This document shows, one piece after another, positions 25,735-34,715 of a stretch of DNA of 64,000 nucleotides. Every line of letters begins with the position of its first letter. The first letter of the stretch is position 1. This DNA comes from Maridesulfovibrio sp. Its GTDB lineage: Bacteria > Desulfobacterota > Desulfovibrionia > Desulfovibrionales > Desulfovibrionaceae. The notes beneath the pieces were generated by a model. That model had not been told where the DNA came from and did not search any database. It was given only the letters and a program-made list of their open reading frames with translations. Location: the NCBI RefSeq assembly GCF_963678865.1, contig NZ_OY787459.1, forward strand, positions 338,501 through 402,500. The letters are read 5' to 3'. A program made the position numbers and the translations under genes.

Positions 25735-26004
25735 ATGAGGCGAAAATGGGATGCCAGAACAAAAGCCAGAATCGTTTTGGAAGGGCTTACAAAAGGAGGC
25801 ATAAGCGAATTGTGCCGTACTCATGATCTTCGTCCGGGCCAGTACTACAAATGGAGGGGGCAATTTATGGAGAATTGCCATTTGATTTTCGAGAAGCAGC
25901 CAGGTCCTCCGACTGAATCCGAGTTGGCAGTAGAGAATGAGAAGCTCAAGCGGCTGGTGGGTGAACTTACTTTGGAATTGAATAACGGCAAGAACATTCG
26001 TTGA
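25735..26004 (+). CDS. Lone IS3-family OrfA-like protein
   Basis: The 89-residue product matches the OrfA/InsE helix-turn-helix protein of IS3 elements: RRKWDARTKARIVLEGL, the ELCRTHDLRPGQYYKWRGQF recognition region, and a C-terminal leucine-zipper-like stretch (ENEKLKRLVGELTLEL). The frame is intact and has a good AAGGAGG site, but there is no OrfB (DDE transposase) and no terminal repeats were recognised. It ends 21 bp before hdrA, so it is probably co-transcribed with the hdr genes. It may be a leftover of an insertion or an OrfA kept as a DNA-binding protein. Confidence 0.75.
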   Translation: MRRKWDARTKARIVLEGLTKGGISELCRTHDLRPGQYYKWRGQFMENCHLIFEKQPGPPTESELAVENEKLKRLVGELTLELNNGKNIR

Positions 26005-26025
26005 CCACCTTTTGGAGGCGTAATC

Positions 26026-28029
26026 ATGGCAAAAAAGATCGGCGTATATGTCTGCCATTGCGGATCGAATATAGCGGGCAAGGTTGACTGCGAAAAAGTT
26101 GCCGATTTTGCAAGGCAACTTAAGAATGTTGCGGTTGCCCGGGATTATCAGTTCATGTGCTCGGACCCCGGTCAGGAAATGATTATTCGGGATATTCATG
26201 AATATGGTCTCAGCCGCGTTGTGGTCGCGTCCTGTTCCCCCCGGCTGCACGAAAAGACTTTTCAGAAGGCCTGTGCCCGTGCCGGTCTTAATCCTTATCT
26301 GATGCAGCATTGCTGTATCCGTGAGCATTGTTCATGGATAACGGGAGATTCTGATCAGGCTACAGCCAAAGCCATGCATATTGTCGAGGCGGCTGTGCAC
26401 AGGGTGGTCAGGCATCAGGAGCTATTCTCCCGTGAGGTGGATGTTTTACCCGATGTAATGGTCGTTGGTGCGGGGATTGCCGGTATTCAGGCTGCTCTCG
26501 ATATCGCAAAGTCCGGACACAAGGTTCATCTGGTGGAGAAGGCTCCATCCATCGGCGGACATATGGCCCAGTTCGATAAGACTTTTCCCACCCTCGACTG
26601 TGCGGCCTGTATTTCCACCCCCAAGATGGTTGCGGTCTCTCAGGAACCCAATATCAATCTCATGACCTGGAGCGAAGTTGAGGATGTTTCGGGATTCGTA
26701 GGCAATTACACGGTCACGGTCCTGCGCAGGCCACGTTATGTTAACGAGACGATCTGTACCGGATGCGGGGCCTGTCTGGAGAAATGTCCGACCAAGGCCA
26801 TCAGCGAATTTAACGAAGGGTTGGGTACACGTAAGGCCATTTATCGCAATTCGCCGCAGGCGGTTCCCAATACGCCGGTCATAGACGGCACAGTCTGTAA
26901 GAAAATTACCAAGGACAAGTGCGGAATCTGCCAGAAAATCTGTCCCACCGGGGCCATTGACTACACCATGCAGGAGAAACGTGAGGTCTTCAATGTGGGC
27001 AGTATTGTCCTTGCCACCGGATACGACACAATGGACCCCGCTCCCATAGCTGAATACGGGTTCGGCCGGTACGACGAAGTCTATACGGCCCTGCAGTTCG
27101 AACGCTTGAACAATGCCGTCGGTCCGACCGGGGGCAAGATAGTAATGAAGAACGGTCAGTCGCCGGAAAGTGTCGCCATAATCCATTGCGTGGGCAGTCG
27201 CGACAAGAATTATCACGAGTACTGTTCCCGGACCTGCTGCATGTATGCCCTTAAATATGATCATCTTATCAAGGATAAGGTCGGTCATGATGTCAATGTC
27301 TACAATTTTTATATTGATATGCGCTGCTTCGGTAAGGGGTATGAAGAGTTTTTCAAGCGGGTTCAGGAAGAGGGCGTGACCTTTATCCGTGGCCGTCCCG
27401 CAGAAATTGTTCAGGAAGGCGAAAAGCTGGTTGTGGTTGGAGAGGATACCCTGCTCGGCATGGATGTTCGGGTTCCGGTGGACATGGTTATTCTCTGTAC
27501 TGCCATGGAGCCGCGGTCGGACATGACTGATGTGGCCCGTATTTTCGGTGTATCGCAGGGACAGGACGGCTTCTTTCTGGAAGAGCATCCCAAGCTTGGG
27601 CCGGTTTCAACCGCTACAGACGGAATTTTTCTGGCAGGAGCCTGTCAGGGACCGAAGGATATTCCTGATGCGGTTGCTCACGCTTCAGGCGGAGCTGCTC
27701 AGGCATTGGCTCTGGCGGCAAAGGGAAAGGTTTCTATTTCACCCACCACATCATGGATCAATCCGGATATCTGTATCGGTTGCAAGGTCTGTATTAACCT
27801 CTGCGCCTATTCCGCAATTGAATTTGATGAACGGAGGCAGGTATCGGTCATTAATGAAGCAATGTGCAAAGGCTGCGGCAGCTGTGCCGGATACTGTCCG
27901 AGTGGAGCAGCCCAGATCAAGCACTTCAGCGAGAACCAGATATTTGACGAAATCGACGGCCTTCTGGGGATGATGCCGGAGGCCGTTCCTGAACAATCCA
28001 CTGAAATCCGGGCCGCGGAAAAGGCTTGA
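26026..28029 (+). CDS. hdrA: HdrA: FAD/Fe-S subunit of heterodisulfide reductase-like complex
   Basis: Flavin subunit of a soluble Hdr complex, the site of electron bifurcation in this family. The 667 residues show the full HdrA order. First is an N-terminal Cys-rich domain (VYVCHCGSN, VASCSPRLHEKTF). FAD-binding VGAGIAGIQAAL lies near 148, with SIGGHMAQFDKTFPTLDCAAC. Two [4Fe-4S] sites follow near 244-315 (CTGCGACLEKCP, CGICQKICP), then the CVGSRD...CSRTCC motif, and a C-terminal ferredoxin pair near 583-630 (CIGCKVCINLC, CKGCGSCAGYCP). A GGAGG site precedes the ATG. It is followed after 10 bp by mvhD, an arrangement that delivers electrons from a partner dehydrogenase through the [2Fe-2S] protein. 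Confidence 0.92.
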   Translation: MAKKIGVYVCHCGSNIAGKVDCEKVADFARQLKNVAVARDYQFMCSDPGQEMIIRDIHEYGLSRVVVASCSPRLHEKTFQKACARAGLNPYLMQHCCIREHCSWITGDSDQATAKAMHIVEAAVHRVVRHQELFSREVDVLPDVMVVGAGIAGIQAALDIAKSGHKVHLVEKAPSIGGHMAQFDKTFPTLDCAACISTPKMVAVSQEPNINLMTWSEVEDVSGFVGNYTVTVLRRPRYVNETICTGCGACLEKCPTKAISEFNEGLGTRKAIYRNSPQAVPNTPVIDGTVCKKITKDKCGICQKICPTGAIDYTMQEKREVFNVGSIVLATGYDTMDPAPIAEYGFGRYDEVYTALQFERLNNAVGPTGGKIVMKNGQSPESVAIIHCVGSRDKNYHEYCSRTCCMYALKYDHLIKDKVGHDVNVYNFYIDMRCFGKGYEEFFKRVQEEGVTFIRGRPAEIVQEGEKLVVVGEDTLLGMDVRVPVDMVILCTAMEPRSDMTDVARIFGVSQGQDGFFLEEHPKLGPVSTATDGIFLAGACQGPKDIPDAVAHASGGAAQALALAAKGKVSISPTTSWINPDICIGCKVCINLCAYSAIEFDERRQVSVINEAMCKGCGSCAGYCPSGAAQIKHFSENQIFDEIDGLLGMMPEAVPEQSTEIRAAEKA

Positions 28030-28039
28030 GGAGACGGTC

Positions 28040-28465
28040 ATGAGCGATAAATTCGAACCGACAATAGTGGCTTTTGTCTGTAACTGGTGCACCTATACCG
28101 CGGCAGATCTCGCCGGGACTTCAAGGATGGTGCAGCAACCCAACCTAAGGCTGGTCAGGATGATGTGTACCGGCATGGTGGACCCCAAGTACGTTATCAA
28201 GGCACTGCTCTCCGGGGCTGACGGAGTTCTAGTCAGTGGGTGCCATCCCGGTGACTGCCATTACATCAACGGCAACTACAAGGCCCGGCGCAGGATAAAG
28301 CTGCTGAATGAGATTCTTCCACAGTTCGGCATTGAGAAGGAAAGGGTGAAGCTGACCTGGGTCGGCGCCAGTGAAGGAAATGAATTTGCGGCCACGGTTA
28401 ATAATTTCATTAATGAAATACGTGAAATGGGTCCCATGGAAGCGCGTTCCATGGCGGTTATCTAA
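28040..28465 (+). CDS. mvhD: MvhD-like [2Fe-2S] electron-transfer subunit
   Basis: A 141-residue member of the MvhD/FlpD family, which passes electrons from hydrogenase, formate dehydrogenase or NADH dehydrogenase to HdrA. The family cysteines are seen in FVCNWCTYTAADLAGTSR, RMMCTGMVDP and VSGCHPGDCHYINGN. There are no membrane segments. It lies 10 bp after hdrA and 24 bp before the FrhB/FdhB-like gene, with GAGGAGA before its start, so it belongs to the same transcript. No MvhA/G hydrogenase gene follows, so the electron donor is probably the next protein or an enzyme encoded elsewhere. Confidence 0.92.
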   Translation: MSDKFEPTIVAFVCNWCTYTAADLAGTSRMVQQPNLRLVRMMCTGMVDPKYVIKALLSGADGVLVSGCHPGDCHYINGNYKARRRIKLLNEILPQFGIEKERVKLTWVGASEGNEFAATVNNFINEIREMGPMEARSMAVI

Positions 28466-28489
28466 CGCTGCGGACCGGGAGGTTGTGAC

Positions 28490-29638
28490 ATGGCGACCAC
28501 TGCAAGAATAAAGGTTGAAGGAAAAAATCCTGTTCAGGCTTTGCAGGGATTTTTGAAAGGGCTTTTGAATGATGACGTTCTGGGCGGCATTATGGTGCCT
28601 GTCCATCTGTTCGGCAAGGGCATGCCTATGCCCACGCTGGTGACTGATCCGGAACAGCTGTCCATGGCTGACCCTCTGGCTCCGGCATTTCCCATGAACA
28701 GCGCAAAGCTTCTTTCCCGGCTGACCCGTGGACAGTCCGGGGAAAAAATCGCCGCAGTCATGCGCCCGTGCGAGATCAGGGCCTTTGTCGAGTTGGTCAA
28801 GCTGAATCAGGGCAGTCTCGACAGTATCATTATTGTTGGTATGGACTGTGCCGGGGCCTACGGTAACACCGATTATTTGAAGTTTGTCGGCAGCAATGAT
28901 CCGGTCAAGGCCACCATTGATTTTTGGGGACAGTACGGCTGCGCAAATGAAACTGCTGTGGACGGCGTGGACATAGCTTCCGCCTGTCGTGTCTGTGAGC
29001 ATCCGGCTCCGGCCAATGCCGACATCATAATCGGAATAGCCGGTGCTGACCTGCACGTGAGCATACCGGTCTCGGCATCCAGTGCGCGCGGGGAAGCTTT
29101 ACTCAACAGTCTCGGTCTGCCTGAGGAGAAAACTCCCAACGGACGTGAAAAGACTCTTAAGGAAATTATTGAACGCCGGACGGCGGCTCGGGATACAATG
29201 ATGGAAGAAACAAGAGCTCTGACCGGGTCTTTGTCGAAACTTTCCGAATACTTTTCATCTTGTGTCAACTGCTATAACTGCCGGGTCGCCTGCCCTGTTT
29301 GTTACTGCAAGGAATGTGTCTTCAATACCGATGTCTTTGAGCACAAGCCGTGGCAGTTCATGGGCTGGGCAAAGCGCAAGGGCAGTCTGAAGTTGCCTAC
29401 GGACACGGTTTTCTATCACCTGACTAGGATGACCCACATGAGTACGGCCTGCGTAGGTTGCGGACAGTGTTCCAATGCCTGTCCCAACGATATCCCGGTT
29501 ATGGAATTGTTCAGGACTGTTGCCGCGCAGACACAGCAGGGGTTTGATTATCTACCGGGCAGGAGCCTTAATGAGCCGCCGCCGTTGTCGGTGTTCAAGG
29601 AAGATGAATTTCAGGAAACGGTATCGCATATGGCCTAG
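28490..29638 (+). CDS. FrhB/FdhB-like iron-sulfur flavoprotein subunit
   Basis: A 382-residue soluble protein related to the coenzyme F420 hydrogenase/dehydrogenase beta subunit and to formate dehydrogenase beta chains. The N-terminal two thirds is the FrhB-like domain, with conserved MRPCEIRAF near residue 95 and VGMDCAGAYG. Two [4Fe-4S] sites follow: CVNCYNCRVACPVCYC near 262 and CVGCGQCSNACP near 325. In Hdr clusters such proteins link ferredoxin, F420 or formate-type donors to the MvhD/HdrA core. Its exact redox partner cannot be told from sequence. It is flanked by mvhD (24 bp) and the tandem HdrA gene (98 bp). Confidence 0.82.
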   Translation: MATTARIKVEGKNPVQALQGFLKGLLNDDVLGGIMVPVHLFGKGMPMPTLVTDPEQLSMADPLAPAFPMNSAKLLSRLTRGQSGEKIAAVMRPCEIRAFVELVKLNQGSLDSIIIVGMDCAGAYGNTDYLKFVGSNDPVKATIDFWGQYGCANETAVDGVDIASACRVCEHPAPANADIIIGIAGADLHVSIPVSASSARGEALLNSLGLPEEKTPNGREKTLKEIIERRTAARDTMMEETRALTGSLSKLSEYFSSCVNCYNCRVACPVCYCKECVFNTDVFEHKPWQFMGWAKRKGSLKLPTDTVFYHLTRMTHMSTACVGCGQCSNACPNDIPVMELFRTVAAQTQQGFDYLPGRSLNEPPPLSVFKEDEFQETVSHMA

Positions 29639-29736
29639 TGTTGCGGTTAATGTTTGTAATTAAATGAAATTTAATTTTCATACAAAATAAATCTATATTT
29701 ATTTTGTGGACGTGAGACTGGTCGCGGGAGGACTTT

Positions 29737-32700
29737 ATGAGAAAGCAATATGGAGCACTGGTGGTCGGAGCTGGCATAGGCGGAATCAGGGCCGCTCTTG
29801 ATCTGGCTGTTACCGGTCACAAAGTGGCTCTCATTGACAGACGGCCCAATCACGGTGGGATTCTGGCCCAGCTGGACTATCAATTTCCGTCCGATCATTG
29901 CGGTATGTGCCGGATGCTGCCGCTGATGTCGCGGGATTCATCAAGTCAGTACTGCCTGCGTAAGGGGCTCTTTCACGATAACATCGATATCATGCTTTCC
30001 ACCGAGCTGGCTGAACTTGAGGGCGAGCCCGGAAAGTTTCTCGTCTCACTTAACCGGAAATCTCCCCTGATCGACCCTGAAAAGTGTGTGAGCTGCGGTA
30101 AGTGTTCCGAGGTCTGTCCGGTCAGGGTACCCAGTGAATTCAATGCCGGCCTGACGGAACGTGCAGCGGTATATCTTCCGGTGCCGCACGCCATTCCCAA
30201 TCATTATGTCCTTGATCTCGATAACTGTCAGCGTTGCTGGAAGTGTTATGAAACCTGTCCTACCGGAGCCATTGATTTCAAGTTCGCCGAACGCGAAGAG
30301 TTTCACATTCTTATCGCAGACAGTGATCCTGAAATTGTTTCTTTTATGAAAGAGAGCCTGCAGGAGCAGAATTTCACTTTGCATTTTGCCTCATCGGGGC
30401 GCGATGTTGTTGATATGCTTTCCGGTGATCAGAAAATTGGACTGGTGCTATTGGGGATGAATTTTGACGACATGGCTGCTGACCGCGTGCTGATCCGTTG
30501 CCATGAATTGCGTCCGGGGTTGCCGGTAGTAGCCATGTCCGGTTCTGGACAGGAAGAAAACGCAGCTGATCTCGTGATGCAGGGTGCACGTGATTATCTG
30601 GTCAAGCCCCTCGGGCAAAAGCGTTTTGTGCCATGGCTGGATAAGCTCTACATGCGCATTATGTCTGACACAACCGAGGAGTTGATGGTCGGCGCGGTGG
30701 TGCTTGCCGGAGGATTCGACTGCTATAATCCGAAGATGGACCCGCAGGGTGGCGAGGATATTTGGAGTTATGGTCACCCCGGCGTTGTCACCGCTCTGGA
30801 ATTTGAACGCTTGTTGAGCGGGACCGGGCCTACCGGAGGGCGACTTCTCAGGCCGGAAGACAATAAGCCGGTAGAGAGAATTGCCTGGATTCAATGTGTG
30901 GGCTCGCGTGATGTGCAGAAGGGAGCGGATTACTGCTCTGGAATCTGCTGCATGTTTTCCATCAAGGAATCTGTGCTGGCTAAAAAGGCCACAGGCGGTA
31001 GGGTCGATGCCACAATCTTTTATATGGATATGCGTACTGTCGGGAAAGATTACCAACGTTATCGTCAGCGCGCAGAAACCGAGCTCGGGGTGCGTTTCGT
31101 GCCGAGCAGGCCGCATTCCATAACCCCGGATGAAGGCAGTCAGGGACTTAAAATCGAGTATTTGAGCCCAGCAGGGGAGCTGGAAGTAGAGATCTTTGAC
31201 ATGGTTGTTCTGGCCGTGGGGGCGCGTCCTCCGGCAGGTATGGAAAAGTTTGCCCGGACCACCGGTATTGAACTCAATGATTGGGGTTTTGCGGATAGGA
31301 AATCCTATGCGCCGGAAAAGACTAGTCGGGTCGGTGTCTTTTCCGCAGGTGCTTTTAACGAACCCAGAGATATTTCTGATTCAGTTATTCAGGCTGGGGC
31401 CGCCGCTCAGGGCGCATCTCGTTTGATTAAAGTCTATGACGTTCTTGCGGGCATTGAAACCGAGCCGGAACCGGAATACCCGGACGTTTCAAGGCAGGCA
31501 GCCCGGATTTATGTTGCTGTTTGCTCCTCCTGTCCGACTCTCGGGCAGGCCGTTGACCTGGAAAAATTGAGCGTCCGTTTGGCTAAAATACATTCCGTAT
31601 GCAAGGTCGTTTCAGTCAATGGAGCCTGTACTGCCGATGGCTGGGATGAAATAAGGCAGGGCGTTGCAGAATTCAAGCCCAACCGGGTGCTCATCGGGGC
31701 CTGTATGCCCTATGCCTATATTCCCAGACTCAAAGAGTTGGGCCAAAGTATTGGATTGAATCCCGCATTGATGGATGTGGTTGATATCTACAGTCCGACC
31801 TTTGAACCGGGCCTGAAGGACAGTCCGGAAAAGGAAATATACGCTTCCCTTGCTTCCGCTGCTGCCCGCTTGCAGGGGGTGGACCCTGTCCCTCCACCGG
31901 TTATGGTGGATGTAACCAGATCCGCCTTGATTGTAGGTGGAGGACTGGCAGGCATGACTTCCGCAATGGCGATTGCCGATCAGGGATACGGGGTCTGCCT
32001 GGTCGAGTCCGAAGAGGAACTCGGCGGTATGGCTATGCGTTTGCACACCCAGCTTGACGGTTCAGATCCGCGAAAGTTCATGGAGGAACTGATCGGGCAG
32101 GTCATGAAACACCCCAATATAAAGGTGTTCAAGGATTCCCGGGTGGTTCTTTCCAGAGGAAGTGCCGGAAAATTTCGTTCGGCCATAGCCAGTCCTGAAG
32201 GAGTTTTTCCTCTTGAGCACGGAGTGACCATCCTCGCCACCGGAGCGCAGGAGGGCAAGATTTATGAAAGCGGTTTCTGCGTGCACAAGTCGGTGATGAC
32301 TCATCTGACCCTTGAGGAGCGGCTGGCCTCCGGTGTGATTGATGCAGGGGAATTGTCTGCCGTAGCCATGATTCAGTGCTGGCGTTCGCTAACTGAGGAC
32401 CGAAAGTACTGCAGCAAGGTCTGCTGCCCTGAAATGCTGAAAAATGTCCTGACTCTCAAGGAACGTAATCCAGACCTTCCTATCTATGTTTTTTACCGGG
32501 ACATTATGGCCCCCGGTTTTCTTGAAAGTTATTACACTCAGGCCCGTAAGACCGGAGCCATCTTTATTCGCTTCGATTCTGACAATCCCCCAAATGTTGA
32601 ATTCGATGATGGTAAGCCGGTGATTACTGCCTTTGATTCCGTGCTTGGGGATAACGTCCGGATAAGTGCGGATCTCCTGTCTCTTTCCAGCGGGCTTGAT

Positions 32701-33168
32701 CCTAATGATATTGAGGATTTACAGGAAATATTTGGCGTAGAGGTCAACTCGGACGGTTTTTATCAGGAAGCTGATTTTAAGTGGCGTCCTGTGGATTTCC
32801 TTAAGCAGGGTATCTACATGTGCGGAACCGCTGTCGCGCCCAAGCGTATGCATGAGACCGTGGCTTCGGCAAAGGCTGCTGCTCAGCGGGCTTTGCGGAT
32901 TCTGAATGCCGAAAAAATTGCCCGTGAGACCGTTGTCGCATCTGTTCGTCATTCCCTGTGTTCACTTTGTCAGGCCTGTGTTTCCGCCTGTCCGTACGGG
33001 GCGAGGGTTGTTGATCTGGAAACTGAACAGATCGCAGTTGATGAAATTCTTTGTCAGGGATGCGGGGTCTGTGCCGCGGTCTGCCCTAATAGTGCCACGG
33101 TACTCAAGGGATTCCACGACGGGCCGATGTTGTCAGTGATTGATGCTGTTTTGGAGGAACCGGCATAG
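29737..33168 (+). CDS. Tandem HdrA-HdrA fusion with embedded receiver-like domain
   Basis: At 1143 residues it is about twice a normal HdrA and corresponds to the long HdrA-like (HdrL) type. Unit 1 has FAD-binding VVGAGIGGIRAALDLA near 11, [4Fe-4S] motifs CVSCGKCSEVCP (117) and CQRCWKCYETCP (165), and CVGSRD...CSGICC. Unit 2 begins near 591 with an HdrA-type N-terminal domain (VAVCSSCPTLGQ). It continues with a second FAD site VGGGLAGMTSAM (near 730) and a C-terminal ferredoxin pair (CSLCQACVSACP, CQGCGVCAAVCP). Residues about 189-305 are a receiver-like domain (ILIADSDPEIVSFM...LVLLGMNF...VKPL) inserted after the first ferredoxin. Its phosphorylation Asp is replaced by Gly. It would act with HdrBC in the cytoplasm. 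The insertion is unusual for this family. Confidence 0.9.
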   Translation: MRKQYGALVVGAGIGGIRAALDLAVTGHKVALIDRRPNHGGILAQLDYQFPSDHCGMCRMLPLMSRDSSSQYCLRKGLFHDNIDIMLSTELAELEGEPGKFLVSLNRKSPLIDPEKCVSCGKCSEVCPVRVPSEFNAGLTERAAVYLPVPHAIPNHYVLDLDNCQRCWKCYETCPTGAIDFKFAEREEFHILIADSDPEIVSFMKESLQEQNFTLHFASSGRDVVDMLSGDQKIGLVLLGMNFDDMAADRVLIRCHELRPGLPVVAMSGSGQEENAADLVMQGARDYLVKPLGQKRFVPWLDKLYMRIMSDTTEELMVGAVVLAGGFDCYNPKMDPQGGEDIWSYGHPGVVTALEFERLLSGTGPTGGRLLRPEDNKPVERIAWIQCVGSRDVQKGADYCSGICCMFSIKESVLAKKATGGRVDATIFYMDMRTVGKDYQRYRQRAETELGVRFVPSRPHSITPDEGSQGLKIEYLSPAGELEVEIFDMVVLAVGARPPAGMEKFARTTGIELNDWGFADRKSYAPEKTSRVGVFSAGAFNEPRDISDSVIQAGAAAQGASRLIKVYDVLAGIETEPEPEYPDVSRQAARIYVAVCSSCPTLGQAVDLEKLSVRLAKIHSVCKVVSVNGACTADGWDEIRQGVAEFKPNRVLIGACMPYAYIPRLKELGQSIGLNPALMDVVDIYSPTFEPGLKDSPEKEIYASLASAAARLQGVDPVPPPVMVDVTRSALIVGGGLAGMTSAMAIADQGYGVCLVESEEELGGMAMRLHTQLDGSDPRKFMEELIGQVMKHPNIKVFKDSRVVLSRGSAGKFRSAIASPEGVFPLEHGVTILATGAQEGKIYESGFCVHKSVMTHLTLEERLASGVIDAGELSAVAMIQCWRSLTEDRKYCSKVCCPEMLKNVLTLKERNPDLPIYVFYRDIMAPGFLESYYTQARKTGAIFIRFDSDNPPNVEFDDGKPVITAFDSVLGDNVRISADLLSLSSGLDPNDIEDLQEIFGVEVNSDGFYQEADFKWRPVDFLKQGIYMCGTAVAPKRMHETVASAKAAAQRALRILNAEKIARETVVASVRHSLCSLCQACVSACPYGARVVDLETEQIAVDEILCQGCGVCAAVCPNSATVLKGFHDGPMLSVIDAVLEEPA

Positions 33169-33204
33169 GGCCGGATTATCACGATATTTTAAGGATGGTG
33201 AACC

Positions 33205-33771
33205 ATGAAAGGTACAGAAAGACAGGTGTGGAGTCCGGCGGACGAAGAGACCCGGTCGGTTCTTGCCGAACTCAAGGAGACGGTGGGGGCCTGCATGCAG
33301 TGCGGCACCTGCACGGCGTCCTGTCCTAACAGGTTTGCCATGGATGTTTCCCCGCGCGCCATGTGGAGGATGATTCAGTTCGACATGCTGGACCGGATTC
33401 TTAAGAGCCATACCTTCTGGCTCTGTTCGTCCTGTTACATGTGTACTCTGCGCTGCCCTCGGGGACTGAAGCTGACTTCGGCCATGGGTATGCTCAAGCG
33501 GCTTGCACGGTTGAGGTCCGGGCAGGATGTGGCGGAAACCGGGGATTTTTATGAGGCATTCATGAGCAATGTGGAGACGTATGGCCGTGTTCAGGAATTG
33601 AGCCTGATGAACGGATACTTCATGAAAAGCATGAATCCTGTCCTGCCGCTGACTTTTATCCCTCTCGGAATAAAGATGCTCGGCAAGGGCAAGCTGCATC
33701 TTCCCGATACGATGCAGCGGGATACGCTGAAGGCCATGTTTGCCAAGGCGCGAGAAATGGAGGGACGCTGA
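33205..33771 (+). CDS. hdrC: HdrC: ferredoxin-like subunit
   Basis: A 188-residue HdrC, which carries electrons between HdrA and the catalytic HdrB. Two [4Fe-4S] motifs are visible: CMQCGTCTASCPN near residue 31 and CSSCYMCTLRCPRG near 74. The C-terminal third is helical without cysteines, as usual. It follows the tandem HdrA gene by 36 bp, with AAGGATGG upstream of the ATG. Its TGA stop overlaps the ATG of hdrB (ATGA), so the two are translationally coupled. Confidence 0.93.
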   Translation: MKGTERQVWSPADEETRSVLAELKETVGACMQCGTCTASCPNRFAMDVSPRAMWRMIQFDMLDRILKSHTFWLCSSCYMCTLRCPRGLKLTSAMGMLKRLARLRSGQDVAETGDFYEAFMSNVETYGRVQELSLMNGYFMKSMNPVLPLTFIPLGIKMLGKGKLHLPDTMQRDTLKAMFAKAREMEGR

Positions 33772-34694
33772 TGACGTACGCATACTATCCCGGATGTTCC
33801 CTGCTTGAAAGTGCGCAAGAATTTGACGTGTCGGTCAGGGCCGTCATGAATGCGCTGGGTGTGGAGCTGGAGGAAATTCCCGATTGGACCTGCTGCGGAG
33901 CCAGTGCAGCGGAACCTGTCAGCAGATTGATGAATTACGCGCTTCCGGCACGTAATTTAGCCATTGCAGAAGAAAAATTGAGCGGTCTGGATGTATTGGC
34001 TCCGTGCAGTGCCTGCTACCTCAATCTACTCAAGGTCAACCGTGAGGTTTTCGGAAACAGGGAGCTTCACGATGAGGTGAATAAGGTGCTGGGCGTTTCC
34101 GGTCTGGCTTATACGGGATCGGTCCGGGTTCGCCATCTATGCGATGTTTTGCTCAACGATATCGGGCCGGACAATATTGCAGCTGCGGTGGTCGACGGGC
34201 TGGAGGGCATGCGGGTGGCACCGTATTACGGCTGCCAGATTCTACGCCCGTATTCTGTTTTTGATGATCCTCGCAAGCCGAAGTCAATGGAACCTGTTTT
34301 GAAGGCTTTGGGAGCCGAGGTGTTCGAGTGGGATTCAGGTAACCGCTGTTGTGGAGCATCGCTTATGATGGGGCACCGGGATGTGGCCCTGCACTCGGTA
34401 GGTTCCATTCTGAGCGCTGCGGCTGAAGCGGATGTCATCGTGACTGTCTGTCCTTTGTGTCAGATGAATCTTGAGGCTTATCAGGACCAGCTTGCGGGGG
34501 CCGGTGTGAAGCATGTGCCGGTCATTTACCTGTCACAGCTTATGGGGATGTCTTTTGGATTTGGAGAGGAAGGGACACAACTTAATAAGAATCTGACTGT
34601 GACGGCTGGCGTCAGGAAGGATTTTGCAGACAAGGTCTGGGCTCAGGAGACTGTTTCCGAGCATGGCGGAGATGTAACTGATGTTGAACCGTAA
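33771..34694 (+). CDS. hdrB: HdrB: CCG-domain catalytic subunit
   Basis: A 307-residue HdrB, the subunit that reduces disulfides or an equivalent acceptor at two non-cubane [4Fe-4S] clusters bound by CCG motifs. Domain 1 starts YAYYPGCSLLESA and has TCCGASAAEP near residue 42. Domain 2 has YYGCQILRP near 150 and NRCCGASLMMGHRD near 190, with VTVCPLCQMNLE near 222. The length is normal. The natural substrate in sulfate reducers is unknown; one hypothesis is DsrC trisulfide or a low-molecular-weight disulfide. It sits between hdrC (overlapping) and the double Usp gene (21 bp). Confidence 0.92.
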   Translation: MTYAYYPGCSLLESAQEFDVSVRAVMNALGVELEEIPDWTCCGASAAEPVSRLMNYALPARNLAIAEEKLSGLDVLAPCSACYLNLLKVNREVFGNRELHDEVNKVLGVSGLAYTGSVRVRHLCDVLLNDIGPDNIAAAVVDGLEGMRVAPYYGCQILRPYSVFDDPRKPKSMEPVLKALGAEVFEWDSGNRCCGASLMMGHRDVALHSVGSILSAAAEADVIVTVCPLCQMNLEAYQDQLAGAGVKHVPVIYLSQLMGMSFGFGEEGTQLNKNLTVTAGVRKDFADKVWAQETVSEHGGDVTDVEP

Positions 34695-34715
34695 ACCCTA
34701 ACCAAGGGGGACTTT

